Shown piece by piece: positions 32,278-40,791 of a stretch of DNA of 64,000 bases (position 1 is its first letter; the number at the start of each line of letters is the position of its first letter). Source of the stretch: Candidatus Woesearchaeota archaeon (GTDB lineage: Archaea; Nanobdellota; Nanobdellia; Woesearchaeales; JACPBO01); the NCBI GenBank assembly GCA_030651135.1, contig JAUSCS010000013.1:1-64000 (forward strand). The letters are read 5' to 3'. A program made the position numbers and the translations under genes. The notes beneath the pieces were generated by a model. That model saw only the letters and a program-made list of their open reading frames with translations. It did not search any database and had not been told where the DNA came from.

Positions 32278-33110
32278 TTTATCCCTTTCCATTTCTTCAA
32301 TGCCGTCCTGTATCTCTGGAAATTGCCTGTGTCAAACCATTGGCCTGAGAAAGGATAGCCGTAAAGCCTTCCCATTTTTGCAAGCTTTGGGAAAATGTCT
32401 CTTTCCATACTTACAAATCCATTTGGAATCATATTAAGGACTTCCGGCTCAATGATGTAAAAGCCAGAGTTTATTAAATTTGATGGCGCATCCTCTTTTT
32501 TTGGCTTTTCAACGAACTGCATTATCTTGCTGCCGCTTAATTTTGCAACGCCATAGCGTGAAGGGTCGCTTACAGTTGTCAATGCGATTGTAACTAATGC
32601 ATTGTTTCTTTTGTGCAAATTATACATGTCTGCAATATCTATGTCCTTTAATTCATCTCCGTTTGAAACAATAAATGCCTCTTTAAAATATTTTCTGGCC
32701 ATTCGCAATGGGCCCGCTGTTCCCAAGGGCTTCTTTTCTTCAATGTATTTTACATTCATTCCAAATCTTTTTCCATCGCCGAAGAAAATCTTTATCCTGT
32801 GCCGCATATGGCCCACAGCCATTATAACATCGCGTATTTCGTATTTTTTAAACAGGTCAAATATGTGCTCCGTAATTGTCCTGCCATGTATCGGAATTAA
32901 TGCCTTCGGTATAATGTATGTCAGCGGCCTTAATCTTGTTCCCTTTCCGCCTGCAAGAATAACTGCAATTTTAGGGACATGGTCGCCCATTGATTTAGAA
33001 AGAAGAAGCTCAATAGCATGGCTTCTGTTCTTTATCCTTTTGTTGTCGATCTGGTCATCAATTTTCTGGATAAGCCCTTTGTCAATTGTGACGCAGATTC
33101 TCTTTTTCAT
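32274..33110 (-). CDS. Sugar-phosphate nucleotidyltransferase with N-terminal RHH-like domain
   Basis: Residues 47-278 are a nucleotidyltransferase: ILAGGKGTRLRPLT near 51-64, PKALIPIHGRTI, SNGDELKDID and FVEKPK, like mannose-1-phosphate guanylyl- or glucose-1-phosphate thymidylyltransferases. Residues 1-42 (KRICVTIDKGLIQKIDDQI, RSHAIELLLSKSM) look like a complete ribbon-helix-helix DNA-binding motif. That fusion is unusual. Upstream of and overlapping manB. A TATA-like box near 33138 makes the ATG at 33110 leaderless. The exact sugar is unknown. Confidence 0.88.
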   Translation of the reverse strand: MKKRICVTIDKGLIQKIDDQIDNKRIKNRSHAIELLLSKSMGDHVPKIAVILAGGKGTRLRPLTYIIPKALIPIHGRTITEHIFDLFKKYEIRDVIMAVGHMRHRIKIFFGDGKRFGMNVKYIEEKKPLGTAGPLRMARKYFKEAFIVSNGDELKDIDIADMYNLHKRNNALVTIALTTVSDPSRYGVAKLSGSKIMQFVEKPKKEDAPSNLINSGFYIIEPEVLNMIPNGFVSMERDIFPKLAKMGRLYGYPFSGQWFDTGNFQRYRTALKKWKGIK

Positions 33111-33143
33111 CAGAAGTAATACAAGGTAATATGTTTAAATAGT

Positions 33144-33785
33144 TTATGGATTTTGATCTTTAAGCTTCATTATAAGCTCAGGCAGCTCCCCCATATCTAC
33201 TTTTCTCCCGGAATAAGGCCATTTTTCCCAGTTGCTTTTATATTTAAGGCCGCCTATGTAATATGCCGCCCTGTCTGCTGCTTTCACAGCATAATTATGA
33301 ACATCTGCTTTTTTTTCAAATCTTATGATTAACTTATCCAAGCCGGCGATTTTGAAAGATTCGTTGCAAAAAAAGCATATGTCTTTTGAAAAACCATCTC
33401 TTCCAACCCAATCAGCAATTACAAGCGTATTTTCCTCTGAAAGGCCATAATCAATAAAAAATCTGAAAACTATTGCTGCTATTGCCTCCGCCCTTTTGTA
33501 CAATGGCTTATTTTCAAGATTCTCCTTTTGTATAAGAGTATAAAAGAAATCAGGGTTTTCATTAAAATAAGGCCTTGCTCTTCCTAAAATCTCTTTGACG
33601 CTATCGCTTTTTTCGCCAAAAATCCCATTTTTCCTCACATATTTTCTTTCTGGATAACTCGAAGGAAAATCCTCGATAAGATAGCCGCAGATAACCATGG
33701 GAAAATCTTTCCGCTGTATGTGAAAGCCATTATTCAGTTCATCTATTCCAATGATATTCTTGCCTATCAGTCTTTTTTTGACCAT
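33144..33785 (-). CDS. Uncharacterised protein, possible RNase H-like fold
   Basis: About 213 residues. IIGIDELNNGFH near the start, VIADWVGRDGF in the middle and DVHNYAVKAADRAAYYIGG near the end give Asp/Glu residues in the arrangement of an RNase H-like fold, as in DUF3800-type proteins. No family can be named firmly. A TATA box at about 33809-33817 supports the ATG at 33785 over the one at 33806. It has no operon partner on its strand other than the nucleotidyltransferase downstream. Confidence 0.5.
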   Translation of the reverse strand: MVKKRLIGKNIIGIDELNNGFHIQRKDFPMVICGYLIEDFPSSYPERKYVRKNGIFGEKSDSVKEILGRARPYFNENPDFFYTLIQKENLENKPLYKRAEAIAAIVFRFFIDYGLSEENTLVIADWVGRDGFSKDICFFCNESFKIAGLDKLIIRFEKKADVHNYAVKAADRAAYYIGGLKYKSNWEKWPYSGRKVDMGELPELIMKLKDQNP

Positions 33786-33885
33786 TTCCGAAACGAGAAA
33801 TGTCATATTTAAATAATCTTGTGTAATATGATGTGGATATTAAAAAACAATTAAATTTATAAACATATTTGGTTCTCCATCGAAT

Positions 33886-34089
33886 ATGAGCATTGATACA
33901 ATAAGCAATCTGTTGTTTTGGGGAGGAATGTTTTTGAGTGCAGCTACAGCTGTTTATAGCTTGGAAATGAAGTATAGAGAAGACCATAAAGACGAAACAT
34001 TACACGTACATGCTTATTGGAAGAAAAATATTGAACACGAAAAAATAAAGACCAACGGATTATGGATTATAAAATATACAAGAACTTAA
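33886..34089 (+). CDS. Small protein with N-terminal hydrophobic segment (67 aa)
   Basis: Residues 8-25 (NLLFWGGMFLSAATAVYS) are hydrophobic, then charged and His-containing to the end. A good TATA-like ATTTATAAAC lies about 28 bases before the ATG. No family recognised. Probably a real small membrane-associated protein, but the evidence is the promoter and start only. Confidence 0.45.
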   Translation: MSIDTISNLLFWGGMFLSAATAVYSLEMKYREDHKDETLHVHAYWKKNIEHEKIKTNGLWIIKYTRT

Positions 34090-34192
34090 ATTAAAACTTC
34101 TCCCCTCATAGGTCATACTTCGTAACATTTAGATCTTGTGGAAACATTTAAATATGCGGTGTGCTGATTAATATTTATAGTGAGGTGATCAT

Positions 34193-34525
34193 ATGGATGA
34201 AGCGAATACAGAACCAAAGGAAAGTATGCAGCTGGGCGGAAACATAGAGCTGAGCGGTTTTTCAGGGCTTGATTTTGCAACAATGATTATTCTAAAGAAG
34301 ATCGTTGGCAATCACGCAAGAAGGTTCTCAGAAATATGCCCTAAATTCGAGAAGCTGCATTTGAATCTCAAGAAGATCCACCACACAGAAGGCAGCGACA
34401 AGTTTGAGATCAGCGGAACTATAATTGACAATGGCACGCATTATAATGCAGAGTCCATAGAAAGAAACCTGTTTGTGACAATAGACAAGGTTCTTAAGAA
34501 AATAGAAAGCGAGATTATGAAATAA
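34193..34525 (+). CDS. Hibernation-factor-like (HPF-type) protein, tentative
   Basis: A 110-residue alpha/beta protein: FEKLHLNLKKIHHTEGSDKFEISGTIIDNG, then AESIERNLFVTIDKVLKKIESEI. Strand-strand-helix with the closing LFVTIDKVLKKIE recalls the S30AE/HPF domain that silences ribosomes, but the match is only approximate. An excellent ribosome site (GAGGTGATC) precedes the ATG and a TATA-like TTTAAATAT lies near 34150. It converges with the uL11 gene. Confidence 0.55.
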   Translation: MDEANTEPKESMQLGGNIELSGFSGLDFATMIILKKIVGNHARRFSEICPKFEKLHLNLKKIHHTEGSDKFEISGTIIDNGTHYNAESIERNLFVTIDKVLKKIESEIMK

Positions 34526-34537
34526 ATATCTTTGTTC

Positions 34538-35350
34538 TTATTTCTTCTTCTCTTCCTTCTTTGCCTCTGCTTTTGGAGCAGCCTCTTTTGCAGCTCCTGC
34601 AGCCGGCTTAGCGCCTGGAGCAGCTCCTGGCGCTCCTGGAGCGCCTGCGCCAACACCTTCAACTGGCAATAATTCGTGAATAATAGCTTCTGGGATCTTT
34701 GCTTCGTGAAGCTTGGCCTTGATTTCTCCTCTTGGCTTGCCTGCCATGCTGTCGATAATTTGTTTTGCAAGCCTTTCAAACTCTGCCCTCCTCTTCTCAG
34801 ATTCTTCCTGCAGTCTCTTTCTTTCTTCTTCCAATGTTTTTAATTCTTCTGCTGATAATTCTGTTTTTTCCAATTTTATTTCTTCATTGAATTTGCCTTC
34901 GTTAACTAGCTTTATCGCTTCTTTCGCGCCAACGCCTTCAACAAGAATTCCAATAGAATTGCAGCTTCCTATAATTTCCTTTATTTTTTCTTTTAAAGTT
35001 TTTCCAAGCAGGCTGTCTTCTTTCATCTTGGCAATTTTGATAATTTGTTCTATCCTCAAATCCGCTATCTTATCCTGCAGCGGGTTTCCAGAGCCTTTCT
35101 CCACGCCGGCTTCTTTTTTGATCAAAGCAGAAGTAGGGGGAGTGCCTACAGTTATTGTATAAGTTTTATTAGAAGTGTCAACTTTAATCTTTACTGGAAC
35201 CTTCATTGACTTGAAAGCAGCAGTCTTTTTATTAATGTCAGCAACAACCTGGCCTATGTTCAATCCAGTCGGGCCTAAGGCTGGGCCAAGTGGCGGAGCA
35301 GCTGTTGCCTTGCCGCCTTCAACCAATACATCGACTGTTTGTGTTGCCAT
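34538..35350 (-). CDS. rpl11: Large ribosomal subunit protein uL11 with a long C-terminal extension
   Basis: Residues 1-160 are uL11: VDVLVEGGKATAAPPLGPALGPTGLNIGQVVADIN, then TVGTPPTSALIKKEAGVEKGSGNP and the C-terminal RNA-binding domain (IGSCNSIGILVEG). uL11 forms the base of the ribosomal stalk. The extra 110 residues are a charged coiled coil (about 165-200), a helix and then a Gly/Ala/Pro-rich hinge ending in Lys-rich KKEEKKK, resembling the flexible tail of the stalk protein L12/P1. It follows Spt5 and SecE genes at some distance, as in other archaea. Confidence 0.93.
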   Translation of the reverse strand: MATQTVDVLVEGGKATAAPPLGPALGPTGLNIGQVVADINKKTAAFKSMKVPVKIKVDTSNKTYTITVGTPPTSALIKKEAGVEKGSGNPLQDKIADLRIEQIIKIAKMKEDSLLGKTLKEKIKEIIGSCNSIGILVEGVGAKEAIKLVNEGKFNEEIKLEKTELSAEELKTLEEERKRLQEESEKRRAEFERLAKQIIDSMAGKPRGEIKAKLHEAKIPEAIIHELLPVEGVGAGAPGAPGAAPGAKPAAGAAKEAAPKAEAKKEEKKK

Positions 35351-35398
35351 ATTGAGTGGAATAAGGGATTTATTTAAAAAGTTATTGAATTTGTTGCT

Positions 35399-37015
35399 TT
35401 AGAATATTTTTGACGCTTCAGGATCAAGATAAACCCTTCCTCTTCTGCCGTCTGATTCTATAATCACTTCAAAATCCGAGTATTTAAAAATTGCTTCTTC
35501 TTTATCCCCAGTCCAAGGTATAGTCCATTTTTCAGTTTTAGCTTTTAGGTGTGGCTCTATGATCTTGTAAAGTCCTGGCACGCCTATAAAAACAAATTTA
35601 TTTCTGGCTTCACCGAAACGAGGAATAACAGAATGCCCGTGCCTTAATACACTTCCTTCAGAGGGGTTTAATAAGCCGACACAATTAGTATCCTCAAAAA
35701 ACCATGCTTCGGCTGGTCTATCTTGATAATGTAAGGCTATCACGGGCTTTTCAAATTTAAAACCTCTTGTATTTTTTGCGTAAGGTTCCACTATTGTGCC
35801 TTTTCTTCTGAAACTGCCATGAACAAAAGGCGTTTCTGCTAATAAGGTATGTCCTACAGCTAATGGTTCTAGTGATCTGATTTCTCTATTTTCAGTTAAT
35901 CTTGGAACAGGCCTTAATTGAACACAATACATTTTTCCATATTGTATTGGCAATTCAAGATTTACAGGGTAGCCTAAATATTCTTCTATTGCTCTCACTA
36001 CCTTATCCATCTTCATTATTTGCTCGTAAGATAACAAACTATATTTGTCCCTCACCTTATGAAGTTCTTTTCTTTTATTTCCTGAATATGCTTTTTTAAG
36101 ACTATCTGAAAATCCATTTTTTATACAGATGTGCCCTTCTTTATCTACAGTGATTAATTGTATTTTTGCGGTATTTACACCAAAAAAAGAACCGCCAAAT
36201 AAAGGGTCTGGCAGTATGCCATTTACCTCTATCACAGTTCTCTTTTCTTTATATTCAGGATAGCTGGAATAAGAAATAGCAAACAGATCTTTTTCTTTAT
36301 AAGTACTAACATTAATTGTTGGTTGTATTCCTAAAGCGAAGCTTACATTATCCAGTTCGTATTTTCCTTCGGAGTTATGTTTCATCAAATAAAAATGTAC
36401 AAACTGAGATAGAACATATATGATTGAGTTAGCATGTTCTGGATTAAAACGCTGTTCAAAAAGAGGTACGCCTTCCATTGTTTTAAAAGTATCATAATAT
36501 CTGTCATCAACAAAATCTTCAATAGTAGTGGAAGCTCTTAAATGAAATTCCTTCCTGTCATCAGCATCAGTAAATTTTTTTCTAGACATTTCTTGGATTT
36601 CGTAAAGAATTTTTTTAATATATGAAAAATCCTGAATAAATGCGTTTGGTAAGATTTGATTATCTTGACCAGGCTTATACCCGCAAAAAATTCTTTTTAG
36701 TATGTCGATATCATCTTTTGGGTCAATTACCCCTCCGCCAATTTTCCTTGTTTCCTCAGGAAGGCTCTTGAACCATTCAAGTGGCTTTCCAAATTGCGTA
36801 AGCATTATTTCTTCAAATCTATCATAGTAAGAAGTCTCTATTTCCAGATTTTCTAGTTGATGGAATTCTCTTATTTCAGGTATTCTTTCTTCTAAATCTT
36901 TTTGTATTTTTGCAAATAACCTGTGTCCAGCATTCTTTCCGCCAACTTTTCTAATTAAAGCTGCAAAATCTTTCCCCATTATTTCGCTTTCTCTTGAAAA
37001 ATCACGCCTTATCAT
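35399..37015 (-). CDS. PEP synthase/PPDK-like nucleotide-binding protein
   Basis: Residues 130-400 resemble the ATP-grasp domain of PEP synthase and pyruvate phosphate dikinase: FHLRASTTIEDFVDD in place of the VRSS-EDL motif and VRAIEEYLGYPVNLELPIQYGKMYCVQLRP as the C-terminal signature. A phosphohistidine-like segment (SVLRHGHSVIPRFGEARNKFVFIGVP) follows. The pyruvate-binding domain is missing and motifs are divergent, so it is not a standard PEP synthase. It lies between uL11 and a hypothetical gene. Function unknown. Confidence 0.6.
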   Translation of the reverse strand: MIRRDFSRESEIMGKDFAALIRKVGGKNAGHRLFAKIQKDLEERIPEIREFHQLENLEIETSYYDRFEEIMLTQFGKPLEWFKSLPEETRKIGGGVIDPKDDIDILKRIFCGYKPGQDNQILPNAFIQDFSYIKKILYEIQEMSRKKFTDADDRKEFHLRASTTIEDFVDDRYYDTFKTMEGVPLFEQRFNPEHANSIIYVLSQFVHFYLMKHNSEGKYELDNVSFALGIQPTINVSTYKEKDLFAISYSSYPEYKEKRTVIEVNGILPDPLFGGSFFGVNTAKIQLITVDKEGHICIKNGFSDSLKKAYSGNKRKELHKVRDKYSLLSYEQIMKMDKVVRAIEEYLGYPVNLELPIQYGKMYCVQLRPVPRLTENREIRSLEPLAVGHTLLAETPFVHGSFRRKGTIVEPYAKNTRGFKFEKPVIALHYQDRPAEAWFFEDTNCVGLLNPSEGSVLRHGHSVIPRFGEARNKFVFIGVPGLYKIIEPHLKAKTEKWTIPWTGDKEEAIFKYSDFEVIIESDGRRGRVYLDPEASKIF

Positions 37016-37103
37016 TTTGTGATAACTACTTATAATAACTAAAGAACCCCTTTTTGTTATAGGAAAATAAAGATTAATTATATAAATCTTATCTTTTTTG
37101 TTT

Positions 37104-37553
37104 TTAATTTAACGAAAAAACTAAATTGCCAATATCTGAGTCTTTAAAGCAGGTGTCAGAAATCTCTTCAATCTCAACAGACTCAAGAATCAGATATGCA
37201 ACAAGATTGCCGTGTTGTTTCTCAAGTTCTATTATTTCCCGGTTATCAGGAACAAGTTCCCTGTATTCGGTTGGTTTCATGGTCACATTGCCTCCAATCA
37301 CAATCACCCAGTCGTTGCCACCCAGCCAACCTGGTATTTTATCGCCATGCTCTGTCTCTAATCTGGCGTATATTATTCTCCGCTCTTCATTTGTGAAATT
37401 TTTATAATCTTCCCTTGTCACTTTAAAAATATCAGATGTGAGGCACCCATTATGCCTGATAAAGTCCGGTGATTCCGGAAAGTGCAGCCCTACATCTTGG
37501 GCTTTTGCAGTAAAATCTTTCCATGTTTTGGTGAGATGTTCCAAATCATCCAT
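37104..37553 (-). CDS. Uncharacterised protein (149 aa) in the spt5 cluster
   Basis: An alpha/beta protein with a His/Trp-containing centre (ETEHGDKIPGWLGGNDWVIVIGGN). No family recognised and no membrane segment. It starts 2 bases after the end of spt5 and is surely on the same transcript. That position among ribosome and transcription genes hints at, but does not show, an information-processing role. Confidence 0.55.
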   Translation of the reverse strand: MDDLEHLTKTWKDFTAKAQDVGLHFPESPDFIRHNGCLTSDIFKVTREDYKNFTNEERRIIYARLETEHGDKIPGWLGGNDWVIVIGGNVTMKPTEYRELVPDNREIIELEKQHGNLVAYLILESVEIEEISDTCFKDSDIGNLVFSLN

Positions 37554-37555
37554 TT

Positions 37556-38089
37556 TTAAGAAACATTATCCTCAGACGGCTCTTCTTCAGATTCTTCCCC
37601 TGCTTCATATTTGGATTCAGGCGCTTCTGATTCTCTGCGTATGACTTTCACAGCATCCATCTTTACAGTTATTGGAATCGGGACAGCTGCTTCAAGCAGT
37701 TCAACAACAACCTCTTCTTTTGTTTTATCTATTCTTGAAACTTTTGCCTGCTCTCTCTTGAATGGCCCTGAAATGATCTCAACAATATCATTTTTCTGGA
37801 TATTCATCTCGCGCTTTACCTGCTCAAGCATATGCTCAATTTCTTCATACTTGACTTCTTTTGGCAGAATGCCTCTTGCATAGGTGATATTAAGCGCAGC
37901 CTGCTCAGCATCCAGTTTTGTAGCTGCTTCAAGGAATATGTAGCTTCTTAATCCATGCGGCCTTATTATTGAATAAATCTCGAGCTTTCTCTTTGAAGCA
38001 TTGCTTACAACAAAGTCCATAACCTGGTCTTCCCTGTTTGCTGTTGTCCTTAATACGAATATTTTTGTTTCTTGTTTTGATTCTTCCAT
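37556..38089 (-). CDS. spt5: Transcription elongation factor Spt5
   Basis: Archaeal Spt5 (NusG homologue) clamps RNA polymerase onto DNA. From the ATG at 38089 the NGN domain (IFVLRTTANREDQVMDFV, IIRPHGLRSYIFLEA) is followed by the KOW domain (IQKNDIVEIISGPFKREQAKVSRIDKTKEEVVVEL). The last 30 residues are very acidic, a feature more common in eukaryotic Spt5. The upstream in-frame start would overlap the preceding gene and adds no domain. Confidence 0.93.
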   Translation of the reverse strand: MEESKQETKIFVLRTTANREDQVMDFVVSNASKRKLEIYSIIRPHGLRSYIFLEAATKLDAEQAALNITYARGILPKEVKYEEIEHMLEQVKREMNIQKNDIVEIISGPFKREQAKVSRIDKTKEEVVVELLEAAVPIPITVKMDAVKVIRRESEAPESKYEAGEESEEEPSEDNVS

Positions 38090-38100
38090 TTTAAATCTTT

Positions 38101-38682
38101 TTATTCCAGTTTTTCTCCAATCTTTATAAAAACTCTCTTCAATATTTCCTCTTTCTTCAATTCCCATGCACGATCAATGTTTTTTTCTCTCTTCTCTTCC
38201 CTCTCTTTAAAAAAACAGTCATTTGCGAATAAAGATATAGCGCCAAAAGCCAATCCAGTAACTTTGCTGATTAAGTGCGGAGTTTCGTTATAGCCGGCAA
38301 CAGCCATACCTGCAGTAAGACTTCGCGCACTCCTATATGAAAATCCGTTGCTAGAGCCTATCCCTTCGCCATGAAAACAATTCTCAATTGTTGGGCCAGC
38401 TAAAGCTGCACCAGCTCCTATAAATGCAAGCGGCCAGCGCAAATCCCCCATTACTTTGCCGCCATAGTCCTTCCATGCAAAACCAGCTATGGCAGCTCCC
38501 ATTACATCATAATAATCAACAATAAAATCTTTGACTGCACTTACAGCATATTTGACGGGTTGTTCAGAAAGCTCATTCAAGCCATTTTCCAAATCCTTCG
38601 TTAAATTGTCCAAATATCTTACAGGAGAAGCATCGAACATCACTTTGCCAAAATTCAAACCTGGTTTTGATGCTTCTTCCAT
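38101..38682 (-). CDS. Uncharacterised membrane-associated protein between secE and spt5
   Basis: The 193-residue protein has hydrophobic, Gly/Ala-rich stretches (about 78-112 and 132-165) that could be two or three membrane helices, with a strongly charged C-terminus (KEREEKREKNIDRAWELKKEE). It starts directly after the secE stop and ends 11 bases before spt5, interrupting the secE-spt5 pair that is contiguous in most archaea. No family recognised. Confidence 0.55.
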   Translation of the reverse strand: MEEASKPGLNFGKVMFDASPVRYLDNLTKDLENGLNELSEQPVKYAVSAVKDFIVDYYDVMGAAIAGFAWKDYGGKVMGDLRWPLAFIGAGAALAGPTIENCFHGEGIGSSNGFSYRSARSLTAGMAVAGYNETPHLISKVTGLAFGAISLFANDCFFKEREEKREKNIDRAWELKKEEILKRVFIKIGEKLE

Positions 38683-38877
38683 TTAGCCGCCTCTTATTAT
38701 GATCAAATAAAACATCTGGATTATGAACCCGATAATGCCTATTACCAGCATCCCTATTCCCGAAACCTTGACTATTGTCTTGAATTCCTCTCCTGTGGGC
38801 TTTTTTGTGATAAGCAAAACCCTTCTGCATTCCTCTACGAATGCCTTAAATCTTGAAATCAAAGAAGCAAAGTCCAT
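38683..38877 (-). CDS. secE: Protein translocase subunit SecE (Sec61 gamma)
   Basis: SecE stabilises the SecY channel. The 64-residue protein has an amphipathic helix (SRFKAFVEECRRVLLITKKPTGEEFKTI, with the conserved RVL--KKPT-EEF) and one membrane helix (MLVIGIIGFIIQMFYLII). Length is typical for archaea. The ATG at 38877 lies 1 base after the ftsZ stop. The gene order ftsZ-secE-spt5 is the usual one. Confidence 0.93.
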   Translation of the reverse strand: MDFASLISRFKAFVEECRRVLLITKKPTGEEFKTIVKVSGIGMLVIGIIGFIIQMFYLIIIRGG

Positions 38878-38878
38878 C

Positions 38879-40003
38879 TTAATTAACAAACTCTATGCCA
38901 AGTTCGTCCTCAATTTCTTTTTTCCTTTTATCACCCCTCTTTCTTTCCGGGCCGAAGATCTGCGGTGATTTAACCCCTGTAACAATAAGCATTGCCCTTA
39001 TCGTCTTGTCAAGGTCATCTGAAATCTGGGCGCCCCATATGATCCTTGCATCAGGGTCAATTCTTTCAGATATTGTCTCGACAACAACGCGCGCTTCATT
39101 AAGCGTCATATCAGGGCCTCCGCAAACATTGATTAAAGCGCCGCTTGCCCCTGAAATATCAGCATCAAGCAGAGGATTGTTAATGGCCTTTTCAACAGCT
39201 TCTACTGCCCTGTTTTCAGAGTCTGATTCGCCTACGCCAATTAATGCAACTCCGCCATTTGTCATGACTGTCCTTATATCAGCAAAGTCCAAGTTAACTA
39301 ATCCTGCTTTTGTTATAAGCTCTGCAATGCCTTTTACAGCATTTGTCAGGATTTCATCTGCAACCTTAAATGCAGTGTGCAAAGGCAGATCCGGAGCCAA
39401 TTCAAGCAATTTATCATTAGGAATGACAATTAATGTATCAACAAGCTGCTCAAGCTTTTCCAGGCCGATGATTGCGTTTTCATATCTTGTTTTGCCTTCC
39501 ATTGAAAATGGCAGTGTAACAACGCCTACTGTCAATGCGCCCATTTTTTTGGCAACATCAGCAATTACCGGCGCAGATCCTGTTCCTGTTCCTCCGCCCA
39601 AGCCGCAAGTTATAAAAACCATGTCAGCTCCTGTCAATGCTTCTTTTATATCGTGCTCATTTTCCCTTGCAGCCTCTTCCCCTACTTTGGGAATCGAGCC
39701 TGCTCCCAGGCCATGAGTCAGATCTTTTCCAATGAGTATTTTCCTGTCAGCAGTTGTGAACAATAAGTCCTGGGCATCTGTGTTGACTGCAATAGTTTCA
39801 GCTCCCACAACTCCAATTTCAGTTATCCTGTTTATTGTGTTATTTCCGCCGCCGCCTGTGCCTACAACCTTTATTGTAGCTTTTTGCTTGGAAAGCATTT
39901 CCTCGAGCTCAGCATCCATGACATTTGCCTTGTGCTGCAGCTTGGTGCCAGTCGCTTTTGATTTCACATGCTCATCATATTGATCTTGTATAAAATCAGC
40001 CAC
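38879..40003 (-). CDS. ftsZ: Cell division protein FtsZ
   Basis: FtsZ is the tubulin-like GTPase that forms the division ring. [14 protein letters not shown], the tubulin signature [22 protein letters not shown] and DFADIRTVM are in the normal order, ending near 374 with a short basic/acidic tail. An N-terminal extension of about 40 residues precedes the GTPase, as in archaeal FtsZ1. It starts the FtsZ-SecE-Spt5 run and is preceded by an FKBP gene on the same strand. Confidence 0.97.
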   Translation of the reverse strand: MADFIQDQYDEHVKSKATGTKLQHKANVMDAELEEMLSKQKATIKVVGTGGGGNNTINRITEIGVVGAETIAVNTDAQDLLFTTADRKILIGKDLTHGLGAGSIPKVGEEAARENEHDIKEALTGADMVFITCGLGGGTGTGSAPVIADVAKKMGALTVGVVTLPFSMEGKTRYENAIIGLEKLEQLVDTLIVIPNDKLLELAPDLPLHTAFKVADEILTNAVKGIAELITKAGLVNLDFADIRTVMTNGGVALIGVGESDSENRAVEAVEKAINNPLLDADISGASGALINVCGGPDMTLNEARVVVETISERIDPDARIIWGAQISDDLDKTIRAMLIVTGVKSPQIFGPERKRGDKRKKEIEDELGIEFVN

Positions 40004-40045
40004 TTTTCCACCTCATATTACTCTCGAATGATACCATTTACTTAC

Positions 40046-40711
40046 TCATTTATTAACTTTTTCTTTTTGAAGTTTTACGAATTCTATCTCTTTTATTTCA
40101 ACAGTTTCCTTTAATTTTTTGGCAAGCTCTTCTTTTGCTTCCTTTGGAAGCTCATGCTCAATCTCTATGGTTGCTTTATCTTCCTTTATTTCTATTTTTG
40201 GCTCTTTAAACCCGAGCATTTTCAATAATGAAGCTATTTGCTCCTTTTTATCTGTGACTATTGTATTGACCTTTACAGTATAAACCAGCTCCCTTCCTGA
40301 AAGAGGGTGATTGAAGTCAACTATAACTCTGCCGCCAGTGATTGTCCTTATTGTTCCGATGACATCGTCAATATTTACCTGCAATCCGACAAACGCCTGT
40401 ATTCCCTGCTTTCTGAACATATTAAGCGGAACAAGCTTCATAAGCTTTGCATTCTTCTCTCCGAATGCCTCGTTAGGAGTTAAGTTGAACACATAATTCT
40501 TTTCTGTTTCCTTGCCTTCCAGTGCATTGTCCAGCCCGGCAACTATCTGAGCTTCGCCAACGCAGATTGTGACAGGACCATAATTTATTTTTTCGTCATA
40601 GATCTTGTTTTCTTCTGCAACTTTCTTGTCGGTTGTGTCAAAAACCATGTTGTCGTCTTTCAGCTTTCCAGTGTATTCGATTTCAATGAAGTCTTTTTTG
40701 TTTATTTTCAT
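40046..40711 (-). CDS. FKBP-type peptidyl-prolyl isomerase (SlyD-like)
   Basis: An archaeal FKBP of 221 residues: FIEIEYTGKLKDDNMVFDTTDKKVAEEN, then AQIVAGLDNALEGKETEKNYVFNLTPNEAFGEKN and the inserted IF (insert-in-flap) domain, VGLQVNIDDVIGTIRTITGGRVIVDFNHPLSGRELVYTVKV. The C-terminal 60 residues form an extra alpha/beta domain typical of the long archaeal form. It assists protein folding in the cytosol. Likely co-transcribed with ftsZ. Confidence 0.92.
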   Translation of the reverse strand: MKINKKDFIEIEYTGKLKDDNMVFDTTDKKVAEENKIYDEKINYGPVTICVGEAQIVAGLDNALEGKETEKNYVFNLTPNEAFGEKNAKLMKLVPLNMFRKQGIQAFVGLQVNIDDVIGTIRTITGGRVIVDFNHPLSGRELVYTVKVNTIVTDKKEQIASLLKMLGFKEPKIEIKEDKATIEIEHELPKEAKEELAKKLKETVEIKEIEFVKLQKEKVNK

Positions 40712-40791
40712 CTTGGTTTTTTATTCTTTTTTAGTTTTTCCTACTTTTTTAGCAATCAGTAGAAATATTATGTATGAAATAAGCAGGATAT

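Noticed and set aside
38090-38167. Extended N-terminus of Spt5
   Set aside because: It overlaps the preceding gene and lacks conservation; the ATG at 38089 starts at the NGN domain.
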